Assembly: GCA_016858145.1 (NCBI GenBank)
Contig: JAEHOE010000053.1
Span: 620,001 to 684,000, forward strand
Origin: Edaphochlamys debaryana
Taxonomy: Eukaryota; Chlorophyta; Chlorophyceae; Chlamydomonadales
DNA: 64,000 nt
Direction of reading: 5' to 3'
How positions within the stretch are numbered: the stretch's first letter is position 1; the number at the start of each line of letters is the position of its first letter. Of this stretch, positions 1-11,729 are shown piece after piece. The notes beneath the pieces were generated by a model that saw nothing but the letters and a program-made list of their open reading frames with translations, was not told where the DNA came from and ran no database searches. A program made the translations under genes and the position numbers.

Positions 1-77
1 ACCATGCGACATGCGATTCCTTTCTTTCCACATCCTACTGCCTGTACGTCTATGCATGCCCCTCTTCGCAAATGCAG

Positions 78-364
78 GCCTCCTCAACAGCCTCGGCGGC
101 GGCGGCGGCTCTTCGTCTTCCGCCCAGGCCAGCTCCGTCAGCGGCGGCGGCGGTGCCACCACGGCCAGCACCAGCGGCGGCCCCTCCTCCTCCTCCTCCC
201 AGACCAGCCAGAGCTCCTCCCTCAACATCCCCACCATCTCCTCGGGACTGAGCGTCAGTTCCCTCACCTGCGACGACCCCGCCTCCGCCCGTGCCATGTT
301 CGCGCCCCCCGTCGCCACCACTGCCGGGGCCAAGACGGCCGCCGGCGCAGGGGGAAGGCGCTAG
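78..364 (+). CDS. 3'-terminal exon of an unidentified gene (partial)
   Basis: An acceptor (tgcag, ending at 77) opens a frame that runs to a stop at 362-364. The intron is phase 1, so the first two bases complete a Gly codon. The 95-residue tail is low-complexity: a Gly run, then Ser/Gln/Thr-rich stretches, ending in Ala/Gly/Arg. There is no recognisable domain. The upstream gene lies outside the window, so function cannot be assigned. An overlapping frame (4-372) is Arg/Pro-rich and looks like a shadow. No clear TGTAA signal was seen downstream. Exon reality is moderately supported by the acceptor and by Ser/Gly composition typical of algal protein tails. Confidence 0.45.
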
Positions 365-1247
365 AGGCGTAGGGAAGTCGGGATTTTGTAGGCAGGAGAA
401 GAAGTAGTGCGTAGGTTGAAGATCTGCAGTTGGGTTTCGTGGAAATGAGCTGGTGTGGGGGCCTACGCGAGGCGAGAACAGGTCGTGCTGGCTGGGGTAC
501 ATGCCGGAGGGGGGCACATGGGGCGCATGGACAGGACTGTTTGTCCGGCAGCGTTCAAGGGCAATAAAGCTGGACATGCAATTGTGGTTGACGCGCTCGT
601 TGTTCTGTTCCGTGCGGTTGTATAAGCAATGGTTGTCGCGCCGTGTCCTGCCCTACCCCGCGAGGGCCAAACCCTCTCCCCTGCTCAACCGGTTCCGCCC
701 TTCGCTCGCCCCGGTCTGCCCCCCCAGCCACCGCGTGCCGTGAATGTATAGCAACTTGTCACGCTGTACGCCTGCGCTTCGCAGGGTCTAGCCGAGCTCG
801 ACACAAGACACCCGGCACGTATACATCGGAGGATGCGTGCAGTTGGCGCAGTGCACAGTGCGCGTCGCGCCGGCACGAATTGGTAGAAAATTGCATGCCC
901 AGTCGGTAGACATCCGTAAAGGGCGCGGCGGGGGCCCGCCGAGCGAATCCGGCTACTGCCCTTCGGCGCTCTGGCCCAAACAACGACCCAGCGACACACA
1001 ACCCCGCTCTTCCAACACCAAGCATACTTCTTACACATCTAGAATCGCCTTTCACCCTTAGACGCAGCCTCGGTTGCTACACCTTTCAGCTCTCGCGCCT
1101 GAGCCGTCCTTCGCCGACACGCCTTATCACAACAAACCCACCTCCCTTATAGCTTATATAGCTTAGAAGGCAGTAACAGGAGGTCGCTCGTCATGAGAGG
1201 CGACGCCTGCACTCGCAGAGCTTAGCCAGCCATCGACACCGCCCGGA
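365..1247. other. Intergenic: 3' UTR of the first gene and MYB promoter
   Basis: No coding frame here has convincing splice partners or a domain. It should hold the 3' UTR of the partial gene and the promoter and 5' UTR of the MYB gene. The only clear element seen is the TATA-like box at 1155-1160. Confidence 0.5.
1155..1160 (+). promoter_or_regulatory. TATA-like box of the MYB gene
   Basis: TATATA lies about 90 bp upstream of the MYB start codon, inside an AT-rich imperfect repeat (tatagc-ttatatagc) in otherwise GC-rich DNA. Position fits a core promoter; no transcription start was mapped. Confidence 0.45.
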
Positions 1248-4200
1248 ATGCGCGCGGCCGCAAGTTCCAAGGACGCTACGTCGAGTAGCGATAGTCATAG
1301 TGCGAGAAAACCTAAGGCGTCGGCCAAGAGTGCCGGCGGAGGCGTCGGCAAGTCCCGCAAATGGACGAACGAGGAGGTCGGCGCTCTGCTCGCTGCCGTG
1401 GGCGCGCTGAACCCGGCAGACACAGAAGGCATTAACTGGGTAGAGGTAGCGAAGCACGTGCCGACCCGCACGGGGAAGCAGTGTCGTGAGAAATGGCGGA
1501 ACGATTTGAGGCCCGACATCTCCAAGGAGCCCTGGTCCTCGCGGGAGGAGTACATCGTCTGCCGGTGAGCGCAGGGGCGCAGGGGGTGCCTGTTGGGGCA
1601 GAAGGGGAGATGGGTTTCTAGCGGGGTGTTCGAGCAGCAGAGGCCCCGGAGTGTGGCACGCAGCGGGCGCCAAGACAGAGGAGCTTCTCTTCAAGGCTGC
1701 TCTGAGACCTGCTGACCGTCTCTGATTTCCCCGAACCCTCCTCGCGTTTGCATTGTTCCTGCAGGATACACTGCCAGGTGAGAGAGTGTCGTGAGAGCGA
1801 ACGCGGGACGGCGGGAGGAAGGCGGAGGGCCCCGGGCGGACGGCATGGGCACGCGACCACGCGTGGGCCCGGGCAAGGCAGCAACAGCACACGGCGGCCC
1901 CAGCACCCGCGTGTCCTCTGTGACACACGTGTTGAGCACCCGGTCCTGACAGCATCGCGGCGAATACCGGTGTTCCCCTGCATAAAGCTGCATCTACCTT
2001 GCAAGATGCCCTTTCCTGCTGTGGAGCATGTGGTGTCCCTGACCATCTGCTTGCATGCGCCCAACACCCCCAGGTCGGCAACCAGTGGGCCGACATCGGG
2101 CGATTTCTCCCCGGCCGGGCGGAGAACAGCATCAAGTGAGCAGGGGCGGAGTGAACAGGGGTTTGGGGAGAGACAATGTGGCGAGGAGTCGCCTTGCGCG
2201 GGCGAAGCCACGTGCAGGAGCACGCCGGGGGGCAGGGGGTCGCCGGAAGAGGCCAGGGAGGGGCACCCCAGCGTGGCAGGGCCGGACAGAACGGCTGGCG
2301 CAAATTGCCATCAAACTGTTTCACCCTGACACGCCCGGTCCGTCCCCCTGCTCAGGAACCACTACAATGCAACGCTCCGCTCCAAGGCGGAGGCCAAGCC
2401 GCCCTCGTTGCTATGGGTGGGCTTGGGTGGGGGCAAGAGGGAGAAGATCGACGGGAAGGCTCAGCAAAGGATGAGGCAAGAGGCAGGGGGCAACTTCCCT
2501 GGCGCCAGCAGTAGCTCTGACCCACCTTACTGATAGGTTGTTGTACGACATGTACGGCACCACTGCAGGTGTACGGCAAGCAGGTGCTGGCCAATGGCGG
2601 CTGTACCTCGGTGGAGACCTTTGACCGGGCCATCCAGATCTATCAGGTGGGCAGTTGCACGGGCGGTACAGTAAGGGTATAATTGATGCAAGATTGACGG
2701 TGGTCGCCTGGTGCCGACCTGCGGCCCGAACCAGCAAAGGAGGGAGGGAGCTTAGCGGGTTCCCAGTCTCTGAGACTTGAAGCGCCATGGCCCCACGGAG
2801 GGTGTACAAGACAAGACAAGGCAGTGCTCTGCCCTTTGGCGCCAGGGCAAGGGCCTGACGGGTTGCCCTCCACGCCAACGCGCACCTGGCCCCACAGAGC
2901 ATGACTAACGTGGAGCCGCTGGCGCTCTTCGCGGTGGAGGACGAGGACCTCACCGCCGGCACGGGGCCGGGGGCGGTGGGGGTGGCGCTCTCGCTGCCGC
3001 CACGCGCCGCCGCCGCGGCCTCGCGGCCCGCCGGCCGCGCTGGCAGCGCCGCCGGAGGCGGGGGCGGCGCACGGCGCCCACGCAAGAAGCACCGACGCTG
3101 GGGCAGCGGGTCGAGCGAGGACACGGGCGGGTCAGACTCGGAGCCGTCGCTGTCGTTCACCTCGGGCAGTGACTCGGAGGGCGGCGAGGCGCACCACCCG
3201 CGGCGGGCGAGCGGCGGGATCAGCACCAACGGGAGTCCCACGCCCACGCGCCCCCGGGCTGGCAGCAACGGCGCAGCGCAAGCCGCCGCCGCCGCCGCTG
3301 CGACGGCGGCCATGACCGTCGGCGCCGCCGGGACACCGACCGGTGCGGCAGCCGTACCACTCGTCGGCGCGGCTGCGGTACGGCAGCACCATCTCGCTGT
3401 ACGGCACGGGCCGGCGGGGCGGCTGCCAATGGCGGGTGGCGGCGGCCGGCTGGCCGGGAGCTCGCAGGGGCAGGTGACGACGCATGCGCTGACGGAGCCG
3501 AGCCTTCTGCAAGGCAGCTGCACCGCCTTTGCCAGCGGCGGAGGGTGCACAGGCGGCAGCGGCGGCGCCGTCGAGGCTCAGGGACAACTGGGGCTCGGCC
3601 ACAGGGGCAGTGGCGGCTACGGCCCCGGAGCAGCGGGCTTCTACCGAGGCGCCAGCAGCAGTGGCCACATTGGCCTGGATTCGGCCTGTGCCAGCCCGCT
3701 GAGGCTGTCCGGCGGGATACCCGCCACGCCGCCGCCAGCCGTGGCGGCGCCGCCACCTGGGGCGCCGCCGCCGTCGCCGCTGCCGCTGCCGCCCATGCCC
3801 CCGCCCGGGGCCTGCAAAGCTGAGCGCAGTTGTGGGCCGATAGGTTATACCCATGCTCACGCCTTCGCCGGCGGCGGCAGCTTCGGACTCGACTCGCGGC
3901 AATCCGGTGCCCTCCAAACCCAGCATCGCGCGCATTCACACGAGCTGCACATGCATCAGCACACGCAACTGGAGCAACAGCGGCCACAGCCGCTGGAGTT
4001 GGAGCTGCTCAGCCCCTGCCCGCCGCTCGCTGAGGCGCCAGGCGGCCTGCTGCCCGAGGCGTGTGGGCTGGCGCCCAGGCCCTGTCTTGAGAGTGGTGGC
4101 GATGGCAGCAGCGACGGTGGCGGCAGCCGAGGCGGCGGAGGCAGTGCAAGAGGGACAGGGTCGGGCGGAGGCGGGTCCAGAGACGGGTCCGGGGGCGGTT

Positions 4201-5201
4201 CGGGGGGCGTGGCCAGCCCCATCAGCCCCGTGGTGCTGTCCCCCACCGACTGGCCTCAGCAGCTGGAGCGAGCGTTCGAGAGCATGCCAGGTGAGGGACA
4301 GCGCGTGGGACAAGGGATTCTCGTGGGATCGATCGCAACCGGGCCTTCATGTCGGACCTTGCACAGCAACGAGTCTTGACATGTGTCGCCTGCAATCATA
4401 CTTCTGCCAACTGCAGATGGCACCGAGCTGGCGGAGCTGCTAGCGGATATCCACTGCGACGGCTTCGCCGCCGCCTCCGTCCTGGGCCCGGCGGCGTCGC
4501 CGCCTCCGCCACCTGCCGCCGCCGAGCCCGGGCCGCCCCGCAGCGGCGCCGCCAGCGGCAGCGGCAGCGGTGGCGGCGGCAGCAGCAGCCCGCGGGCTTC
4601 CTGCAGCGCTGTCGCGGGCGCCAGCACAGGCCACGTCGCCACGGCCTGCCATGGCCCGGGGCCAGGCGTTGCCGCAGCGGCGCCTGGCGGAGGGGGGTGC
4701 GCCGGCCCCCTGTCGGCCCTGCCGCTCCACGCCCTCATCCTGCGCCAGCTGGCCATGCTGCAGCAATGCGCCGCCGCCGGCAACCCCGCCACCGCCCCCG
4801 CGCCGCCGTCCCTAGCAGCGGCGCTGCTCCAAGCCCAGCCCCACGCGTCCGACGCCAGCGGCATGACTACCCGTCACCCATCGTCAGACCCAGCGGGGTC
4901 AGCAGCGCCGCCAGCGGCGGCGCCCTCGCTGCGGCCCCTGTACGGCCTGGACGTCGCCTCCGCCGCCGCCGCGGCGGCGGCGATGGTGGTGGCGGCGCAC
5001 AGCTCTCCGCCGGGGGCGCGGGCGATGGCACTGAAGTCAAGGGCTGCTGCGGCGGCGGGCTGGCCGGCGCTGGGCCTGGGCCTGGGGGGCCTGGCGCTGA
5101 CGAGTCCAGCTTCCCAACCCGCGCGCATGGTCCCCGTCAGCCCGCAGGGCCTGGTTGGGAGAGACTCTGACGGCAGCCCACGCCACGGCCACCTGCTGTG
5201 A
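1248..5201 (+). CDS. R2R3-MYB transcription factor, ~902 aa
   Basis: Nuclear DNA-binding regulator. Seven exons join in phase: 1248-1564, 1765-1777, 2074-2135, 2356-2416, 2569-2646, 2898-4290, 4417-5201. Two MYB repeats span about residues 34-135. R2 has its three Trp (RKW, INW, EKW) and ends in a typical RTGKQCREKWRNDLRPDI recognition helix. R3 starts EPWSSREE, and only the 13-nt exon 2 gives the correct spacing to GNQWADIGRFLPGRAENSIK. The third R3 Trp is Tyr (KNHYNATLRSK). The remaining ~770 residues are Ala/Gly/Pro/Ser/His-rich, probably activation or disordered region. The start is the first ATG of the frame. A TGTAA at 6037-6041 may end an ~840-nt 3' UTR. Targets cannot be deduced. Confidence 0.9.
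1765..1777 (+). other. 13-nt microexon of the MYB gene
   Basis: The microexon is flanked by gcag and gtgaga. It supplies the last base of an Arg codon plus Ile-His-Cys-Gln in R3. Including it restores the canonical 18-residue Trp-to-Trp spacing of R3 and leaves exon 3 in phase. Confidence 0.8.
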
Positions 5202-6904
5202 GCATGCGTCGGCACTGCGACCAGGCCTCCGGCGTTGAGGTCAAGGCCCCAGGAGGTCACTCGCGCGCCGTACAAGACGGCAGCTCTTGATGACGTGACT
5301 GACTTGACGGCAGTGGGGAGGTGACGGTGACTGACGGCGTGGACGGGAGACAGGTGTACCCATAGCGGTTGTTTGTGTGTTTACGTGATGGGATTGTCGG
5401 GACCGTTTAAAGCATTCCGGCAGACGTGTAGCAACATTCGAATTGGGGCAGGCAGTAGATTGATCCAGATCCAGGTCCCCGCAAGGAGGAAGCAAGATCC
5501 ATGAACTCCTCAAGCCGTACAGCGGGTATACGGTAGTACAACAGCACCTAGCCGCGCACAAGAGCTCCATCCGGCCAGAGATAATGCGAGCGATAATGCA
5601 GAGTTAGTTGTGGGGCCGCTGGGCCCGACGAAAGCGGCAGGGCAGACGTTCGGTCTCGAAGTAAGGGCATTCCGACTACCAGGGCGCCGTAAGGCGTTGA
5701 TGACGCTGCAAGGCGATGACGGAAGCCATTTTGCGTGGGCCTACTGGCTGACAAGGTTTCACAGGGTGGCAAGAAGACACGGTTTAGGTCACCTAAGTTG
5801 GGTGGAGGTGGGCGCTTGGTCGGCTTGACAGGTCATAGGGTTGCATGAGATGAGAGTGCAAGGGCGCATGTATGGGTAGACGCATGCCCCGCCAAGCCCA
5901 ACATTTGCTGATAGCTGGGACATAGACACATAGTGCAGTTGGTGCTGGAGAGATGCACGTGCGTGTGGCTGACGCGGGCATAGCTCGTCAGTCACGAACT
6001 GCCCGGGAGCACAGTTTCAGACAATCAGCACAAGGCTGTAACGCATGCGGACTGACCACCGGCTCTTTCGCTCCACAGGCCCCGACCCGGTCCTACTTCC
6101 CCTTGAGCCGCCCCGACGCCCCTGCCATGCAAGCCATGACTAAGCCTAACCTCCTCGACACCCTCAGCAGCAGCTTCCATTTCCAGACGGCACCACGGGC
6201 GCACGCCCTATCGTAGCCAGCAGGTTGCACCCGTCAGGACAGAAGGCAAGGGACTAGCCCCCTTTCAACCTCCAGCAAGATGGCCCACACCTCGCCACAG
6301 GTTCAGGCCCTTTCAGGCCCTTGCTAAAACACACCCCGCAATACCGGGCCCTCTCTCTGCCACTGCGCTTTAGGCCTCCCCCCGGTCAAGCACGGCAAGC
6401 AGTCGCTCCTACAGCGACAGTCACCACCGGGCAGCCATCACAACACGAACGTGCTACTCGAGCGCTCAAGCTAACTTTGCAGCGCGTCAAGAAACACAAG
6501 TAATGACCAGTCGACGCGGTGGTACACCCAGTAAACGCGCCGCAGCTGATGCAACCCTACCCTGCAGTGCCCCAGGGTCCAGCGTATGTTCCTAGTCTAG
6601 CAACCAATGCCGCTGTTACGGCCATTTCGGCCAATTGGCTTGCATGCTTCAGATGCAGGGGTTCTAGGGCAGGGGTGCTCCACCCGAAGTCCTGCGGCCT
6701 GCCCCAACCTGCCACAGACAACTGCAAAACTCCTGTGTCAGGACCAAACCAACGTATGCCTAGCTCGTGAAGCGATGCCCCCAACCTCTTCAGCTCGACT
6801 TCTGACATTCCCAGGTCTTATTACTTGACTTGCACGAGGACACGTGTACCATGCAACGTCGTAGCTGCTGCTATGCTTGCACCAGGCATGGAAGATGCCG
6901 ATGG
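5202..6904. other. Convergent intergenic region, no gene seen
   Basis: It lies between the 3' ends of the MYB and chlorophyllase-like genes. Short frames here have no splice or domain support. It most likely holds both 3' UTRs; TGTAA at 6037-6041 (+) is a candidate MYB poly(A) signal. No TTACA (minus-strand signal) was noticed close to 6905. Confidence 0.5.
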
Positions 6905-9271
6905 CTACTGGGCAGGCGCGGGCTTGATCTCCCATGACGCTACATTGCCCGTGGTCAGGCCCGCAGCCCACATGCGGAAGTTGGCGACGGCCGTGGCGGA
7001 CTGAGGACAAAAGGGGTGTGGCGGCCGGGCCGAGGAGGCGGGAGTCAAGGTGCAGACCACAATAGGGCGGGGCGCAGGCAGGTGCGGCAGAAAGGGGTAC
7101 GAGAGGGCCGAGAGGACAGCACGCGGTGTGGGCCCAAAGCTGGACGGACCCGGCATGGGCCCCGGATACCGATGCTCTGCGTGCCGCTTCCGTAACACCC
7201 TGCCAATTGCAGAGCCACTCACCTGAGCAGCGCGGAAGGTCTGGCTGAGCCACGCGGTCGCCAGGGCGCCCGTGTACCGCATCACAGTCTGGCGTGGAGG
7301 GAAGGGGGCACGAGGTTCGTCGCAGGGCGTTGGGCATGATGACCCGCCCGAGGCTGCGCCCGGCACTCCCGCGCACATTGCTACCGGAACCCCTCCACCC
7401 ACCCGGTCCCCCTTGCCAACCAATGCACGCACCTGGGCGCTGATGCTGGAGCCCCGGCCGCACAGCGTGTCCAGGGTCCAGTCCATAAAGGGGTTGCCCG
7501 TGCGCGCAAACTGCATGTGCCCAGCCTGAGAGGGGCATAGAAACGACACGGGAGCGGGTATGTAAGAAAGATAAATCAGAGCAAGGGCGGGGCTCCGGAG
7601 GATGGGACGCGTACGCGCGGGCCCTGTGCCGCTGGAGCCTTGAGTCCCCATCCACTGCAGTGCGCCCCCTGTCAGACCCGCCTCCCCGCCCCCACACTCA
7701 CGTCTCGTACCACCATGAGCCACGACCCCGGGCTGACCACGCCCCACCACTTGGGGTAGTTCTGGCCGGCGGGGTTGCACGAGCCGGTGCGGCCGGCGGC
7801 TGCAGGCAGAGATGTTATGAGGGGTTTGGACCAAGTCAACGTCGTCACCGAGCTTCTCGCAAGCCCGCGCCCCCATAACCTCCATCCAATGCACCCCTGG
7901 TGCACCCCTGATGAACCCCTGATGCACCCCTTGTGCAACAGGCGAAGTGCCCCCCCCCCCACGTGCCGCCGCTCACCGATGATGCCCACGGTGCGGCCAG
8001 TGCCGTTGAGCGCGGCCGTGCCCGACGGGTAGTCGGTGGAGGGCGTCCAGGAGGAGCTCGACCCGTCCACCGGGTCAACCAGCACGCAGGCAGAGATGTC
8101 GCTGCGAGCTGTAGAGGGCAGCAGAGGGCAGAAGGAGCGGAATAAGGGATGAGGCGTGGCAGGGCGAGAGAGGAGCTGGTCGGCGGACAAGTGTTCCTGC
8201 ATCTTCTACGCAAATGCAGACCGAGGATAAGCTGACTCATGCATGACTGATGCGCGCAGGCGGCCTTTCGGCTGCCAGCAGGCTCACCCGCCAGGTGCAG
8301 GGACGCCAGGCGCCCGCCGCGGCTGTGGCCCATGACGGCCTTCTTAGTAAGGTCCATCTTGCCTCCCAGGGGGCTGCCGGCGGCGGCGGCCTGGGCCACC
8401 ACCCAGGAGGTGAGGGGCTGGAGGTAGCCCAGCTGGGGGGGGGGGGGCGGACAGAGAGGGACGGGGTGGCGGGGAGGAGGGAGGTGTGGAGGTTGGTTTC
8501 AGGTATGGCATGGTCTGGCCATGCGGGCTGCTGAGGAGGAGTGGGGGCTAGGCAAGCCGCGGCACGGCTTTGTGTGATGCGCTCGGCGCCCCCAGCCGAG
8601 GGACAGCTGGCAGAGTAGGTCCAGCTGGCTGCGTCACTCTTACTCCCAGTCCTACACTTGCAAGCCCTTGTCAGGCTCGACGGCGCGGCGTCCTTATCCC
8701 CAAGCGCTGTTGTGGTGCGTGTGCTCTTCCCCGCCGACACGTAGGTGGCGGGAAGCTGCTGGCTGCCACCCCACCTCGATTTTGTCGGGGACGATGGACA
8801 GGCCCGGGACCGTGTATTGTACCACTGTGTAGTTCCACGACACAATGTGAGCTACGATGGCTGAATACCACGACGCTTTCGCCTGCGCAAAGGGTGAGGG
8901 CCGGCAGGAACGGGCGTGGGTTGGCATTGTGTGACACGCTTTCCCGCGCCGAAGGAGTGACGGACCCAGAGCGAGCTAGCGCCGTCCCGGCCACCCCCGG
9001 TGCTTGGCCGTGCTCACTGACGCCCCACCTGAAAGCCGTTAAAGAAGAAGATCACCGGAAATGGACCGCCCACTGTCGGGTAGGTGACGATAATGTCCAG
9101 CTTGACTGGCGACGAGGTGGTCGCTGGCTGTATGCTCACGTCTGTCTTTTTCCATTGCGCTGGTGTCGCGGGTCCGCGGACTGTAAAGTCGCTCTGAGCC
9201 TGAGCGAGCACCGCGGGGGCGAGGAGCAGCGCCATGACCACGCCAGCCCAGCAGGAGCCTCGTGATTTCAT
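6905..9271 (-). CDS. CLH: Chlorophyllase-like alpha/beta hydrolase, ~326 aa
   Basis: Chlorophyllases cleave the phytol ester of chlorophyll to chlorophyllide. Eight minus-strand exons join in phase: 9271-9029, 8882-8775, 8432-8288, 8108-7977, 7799-7702, 7525-7433, 7288-7223, 7000-6905. An N-terminal hydrophobic leader (about residues 1-26, core VVMALLLAPAVLA) looks like a signal peptide. Next come VIFFFNGF in place of the usual oxyanion segment, then the family lipase motif GHSRGG (Ser ~154), DPVDG (Asp ~177/180) and GHMQF (His ~245). Spacing matches the Ser-Asp-His triad of plant chlorophyllases, and length is usual. The alternative is a related secreted esterase that does not act on chlorophyll. 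It shares a 213-bp upstream region with the O-methyltransferase. Confidence 0.85.
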
Positions 9272-9484
9272 GCTTGTGTAGCTGTGCAGGTTGAGGGAGC
9301 TGTGTGTGGGCGAAGGGGCTCCGCGGACTGATAAACGGCCCAAGAATACGGGACAGCCGATGGCGCCCCATTAACCACTCTGGTCGAAACAGCGCACGCA
9401 GGTTCCAGCTGCGCCCCCACTGCTGCATAGCCTGTTAACCCACGCATTCAACCTTCGCTCTCCGTCAATGCGCCACTTGGCACG
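9272..9484. promoter_or_regulatory. Short bidirectional promoter region
   Basis: Only 213 bp separate the start codons of the divergent chlorophyllase-like and O-methyltransferase genes. No clear TATA box was seen on either side. The spacing makes shared or coupled transcription possible; this is inferred from layout only. Confidence 0.5.
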
Positions 9485-11729
9485 ATGAGCGCGTCGGAGG
9501 CCAAACCCAGCGCAGCGCCAGTGCTCGAGCTGCTCAATGCCTTCCGAGCTTCGGCAAGCTTGCTCACGGCAGTGTCCCTTGGCGTGTTTGAGTGCTTGGC
9601 ATCCGCCCCATCCGGGCTCTCCGCCGAGGATCTGGCCAAGGCTGTCGCCACGCGGAACGCAGGAGGAACGACGGCTGGCAGCGATGTCTCTTGCGATGGC
9701 CTGGAGCGGCTGTGCCGCGCGTGCACAAGTCTGGACCTCCTGCACAGCCCCTCGCCTGGGTCCTATGCGCTGACCCCCGTCAGCGCAACCTACCTGGTCT
9801 CCTCCTCGCCCGACTCTCTGACAGGCTATTGCTTCCACTCGCAGCAGGTGGGCAGTGGGAGAGGTGAGCCGGCGCGGGGGGCCGAGTAGGGGTGGACGTG
9901 GCGGTGCGAGGAGGCCGGGGCCGCTTTGCACTACGGCGGCACCCCTGGCCGTTCACTTCAGCTCGTCAACTTCAAGCCCTGTGCTCCCCAACCTTGCCGG
10001 TGTGCCCACCCAGGTGGTCTGGCCCCTCTTTGGCGGCAACGGCCTGGCGGCTGCCGTACAGACTGGATCTCACGTGTGGCAGCAGCAGTTCGGAGGCACG
10101 AGCGCTGACATCTTCAGCCGCATCTACGCCACGCCGCCGGACGTACTGCGCTTCATGCGGGGCATGCACGCCTTCGCGCAGCTGTCGGCAGCTGCCGTGG
10201 TCAAAGCGTTTGACCTGGGCTGGGTCCGTAGCATGGTGGATCTGGGCGGGGCCACGGGCGCCATCGCACGTGCGGCGTGTGAGGCGTACCCAGGTGGGCG
10301 ATCCTGTGGCCTGCAGGCAGGGGATGCAGTGTGGTCCTCTCTGCGGCCCTTTCAACTGTTCTCTCGTTGTGATTCTGTAGCCCTCTGCGGCCCTTGGCAC
10401 TGTCTCCTGTGTTGTTGACGTCAAATTGACGCCAAGTTGCGAAGGGGACGGACACTCACATCCTGCACTGCCTTGCACTCCACCACCACAGGCCTGCAGT
10501 CGGCGGTTGTCGTGGACCTGCCTCACGTGGTGGCAACGGTCACGCAGCACTTCGCCGACGTGCCCTGCACTGGCGCCCATGGCCAGGGGGCGGCAGGCGA
10601 GGGCGAGGCGGCAGGCGAGGGCGAGGCGGCAGGCGAGGGCGAGGCGGCAGGCGAGGGCGGGGCAGGCGCAGCAGCAGAAGGGGCCGCGGCGGCAGTGGGC
10701 GGCGGGCCGCCGGGCACGTCGTGCGGGGGGCGGGTGCGGTGGCTGGCGGCTGACTTCTTCGGGGAAGCGGAGCGGTTGCCGCAGCAGGTGCGGGGAGGAG
10801 GGTGCAAGAAGGGGCAGGGAGCAAGTGGCAAGGGTCAAGACACTGTGCAACGCGGGCACAGGTCTGGCCGGAGCAGGGGCACGGGGCTGGTGTGCTGGGG
10901 CGCATGGGCGCTAAGTCTAGGGATATTCCTGACCGGTGACCACGCGCTCTACTCCCAGGTGGACCTGGTGGTACTCTCCCGCATCCTGCACGACTGGGAC
11001 CCACCCCGGTGCGCGCAAGTGCTCAAGGCGAGTGTGGAAGCCACCAGCTTAAAAAATGGGGCTGAGAATGGGGAGCGGGCCGGGATGGGCCCTAATTGCC
11101 CTCTGCGGGCGCAGAGCGCGCGGTGGGCCTTGGCTGCTGGCTGTAGGGCTTTGGTCGAGGGGCGCGTCGTGGTGCCGCCCAATAACACCCTCTTCCCCGC
11201 CCCTGCTCCACCCTCGCAGGTGGCACACGGCTTGCTGCGCCCCGGCGGCTGCGTGCTGGTGGCGGAGATGCTGCTGCACGAGGACCGCCTGGGGCCCACG
11301 CCGGCGCTGCTGCAGGTCAGGAGGCGATCAAGCAGCACACGCAGACTAGTGGCTGGTGTCACCTCCCCACCTGCACTGATGCCGCGTTGTCTCCAGCCAA
11401 CGGCGCGCACAGCCCTTACCGTTACACCTTCCGTGGAGGCGTCAGCCCTCCAGCTGGGGTCAGGGAGTTGGGCCCACTTCACCGCGCCCAGGACCAGGCT
11501 GGGACCGAACCGGACCGTGTCGCCCCAGCCCCCTCCCAAACCCGTTCGCCCCATCCACCCATCCACCCCCCCCCCGTAGGACCTCAACATGCTGGTGCAG
11601 ACGCACGGCCGCGAGCGCTCCCCCTCCGAGTACGCGGCGCTGCTGGAGGGCGCCGGCTTCGAGGGGGTGCAGGCGGCGCGCACGGGCACCTACCTGGACG
11701 CCGTGCTGGGCCGCAAGCCCGGGCCGTAG
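9485..11729 (+). CDS. Plant-type SAM-dependent O-methyltransferase (COMT/ASMT-like), ~417 aa
   Basis: It transfers methyl from SAM to a hydroxyl of a small, probably aromatic, substrate; the substrate is unknown. Six exons in phase: 9485-9847, 10014-10293, 10492-10787, 10959-11027, 11220-11315, 11580-11729. An N-terminal dimerisation winged helix (LLNAFRASASLLTAVSLGVF, then CDGLERLCRACTSLDLL) is followed by SAM motif I VDLGGATG (residues ~196-203), VVVDLPHV, then the catalytic-His segment SRILHDWDPP (His ~324) and LLRPGGCVLVAEMLL. All are hallmarks of Methyltransf_2. The intron after 11027 must use a GC donor (CAAG|GCGAGT) to keep phase. A (AAGEGE)n insertion lies between the SAM-binding strands. 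TGTAA at 12163-12167 is a likely poly(A) signal. Confidence 0.88.
10590..10661 (+). repeat. 18-bp in-frame minisatellite in the O-methyltransferase
   Basis: About four copies of an 18-bp unit (gcggcaggcgagggcgag) encode AAGEGE repeats inside exon 3. The family has no such segment there, so it is probably a surface-loop expansion. Confidence 0.8.

Noticed and set aside
9855..10418. Extended O-methyltransferase exon reading through its introns
   Set aside because: The added residues are low-complexity and the conserved motifs join correctly only when the introns are removed.
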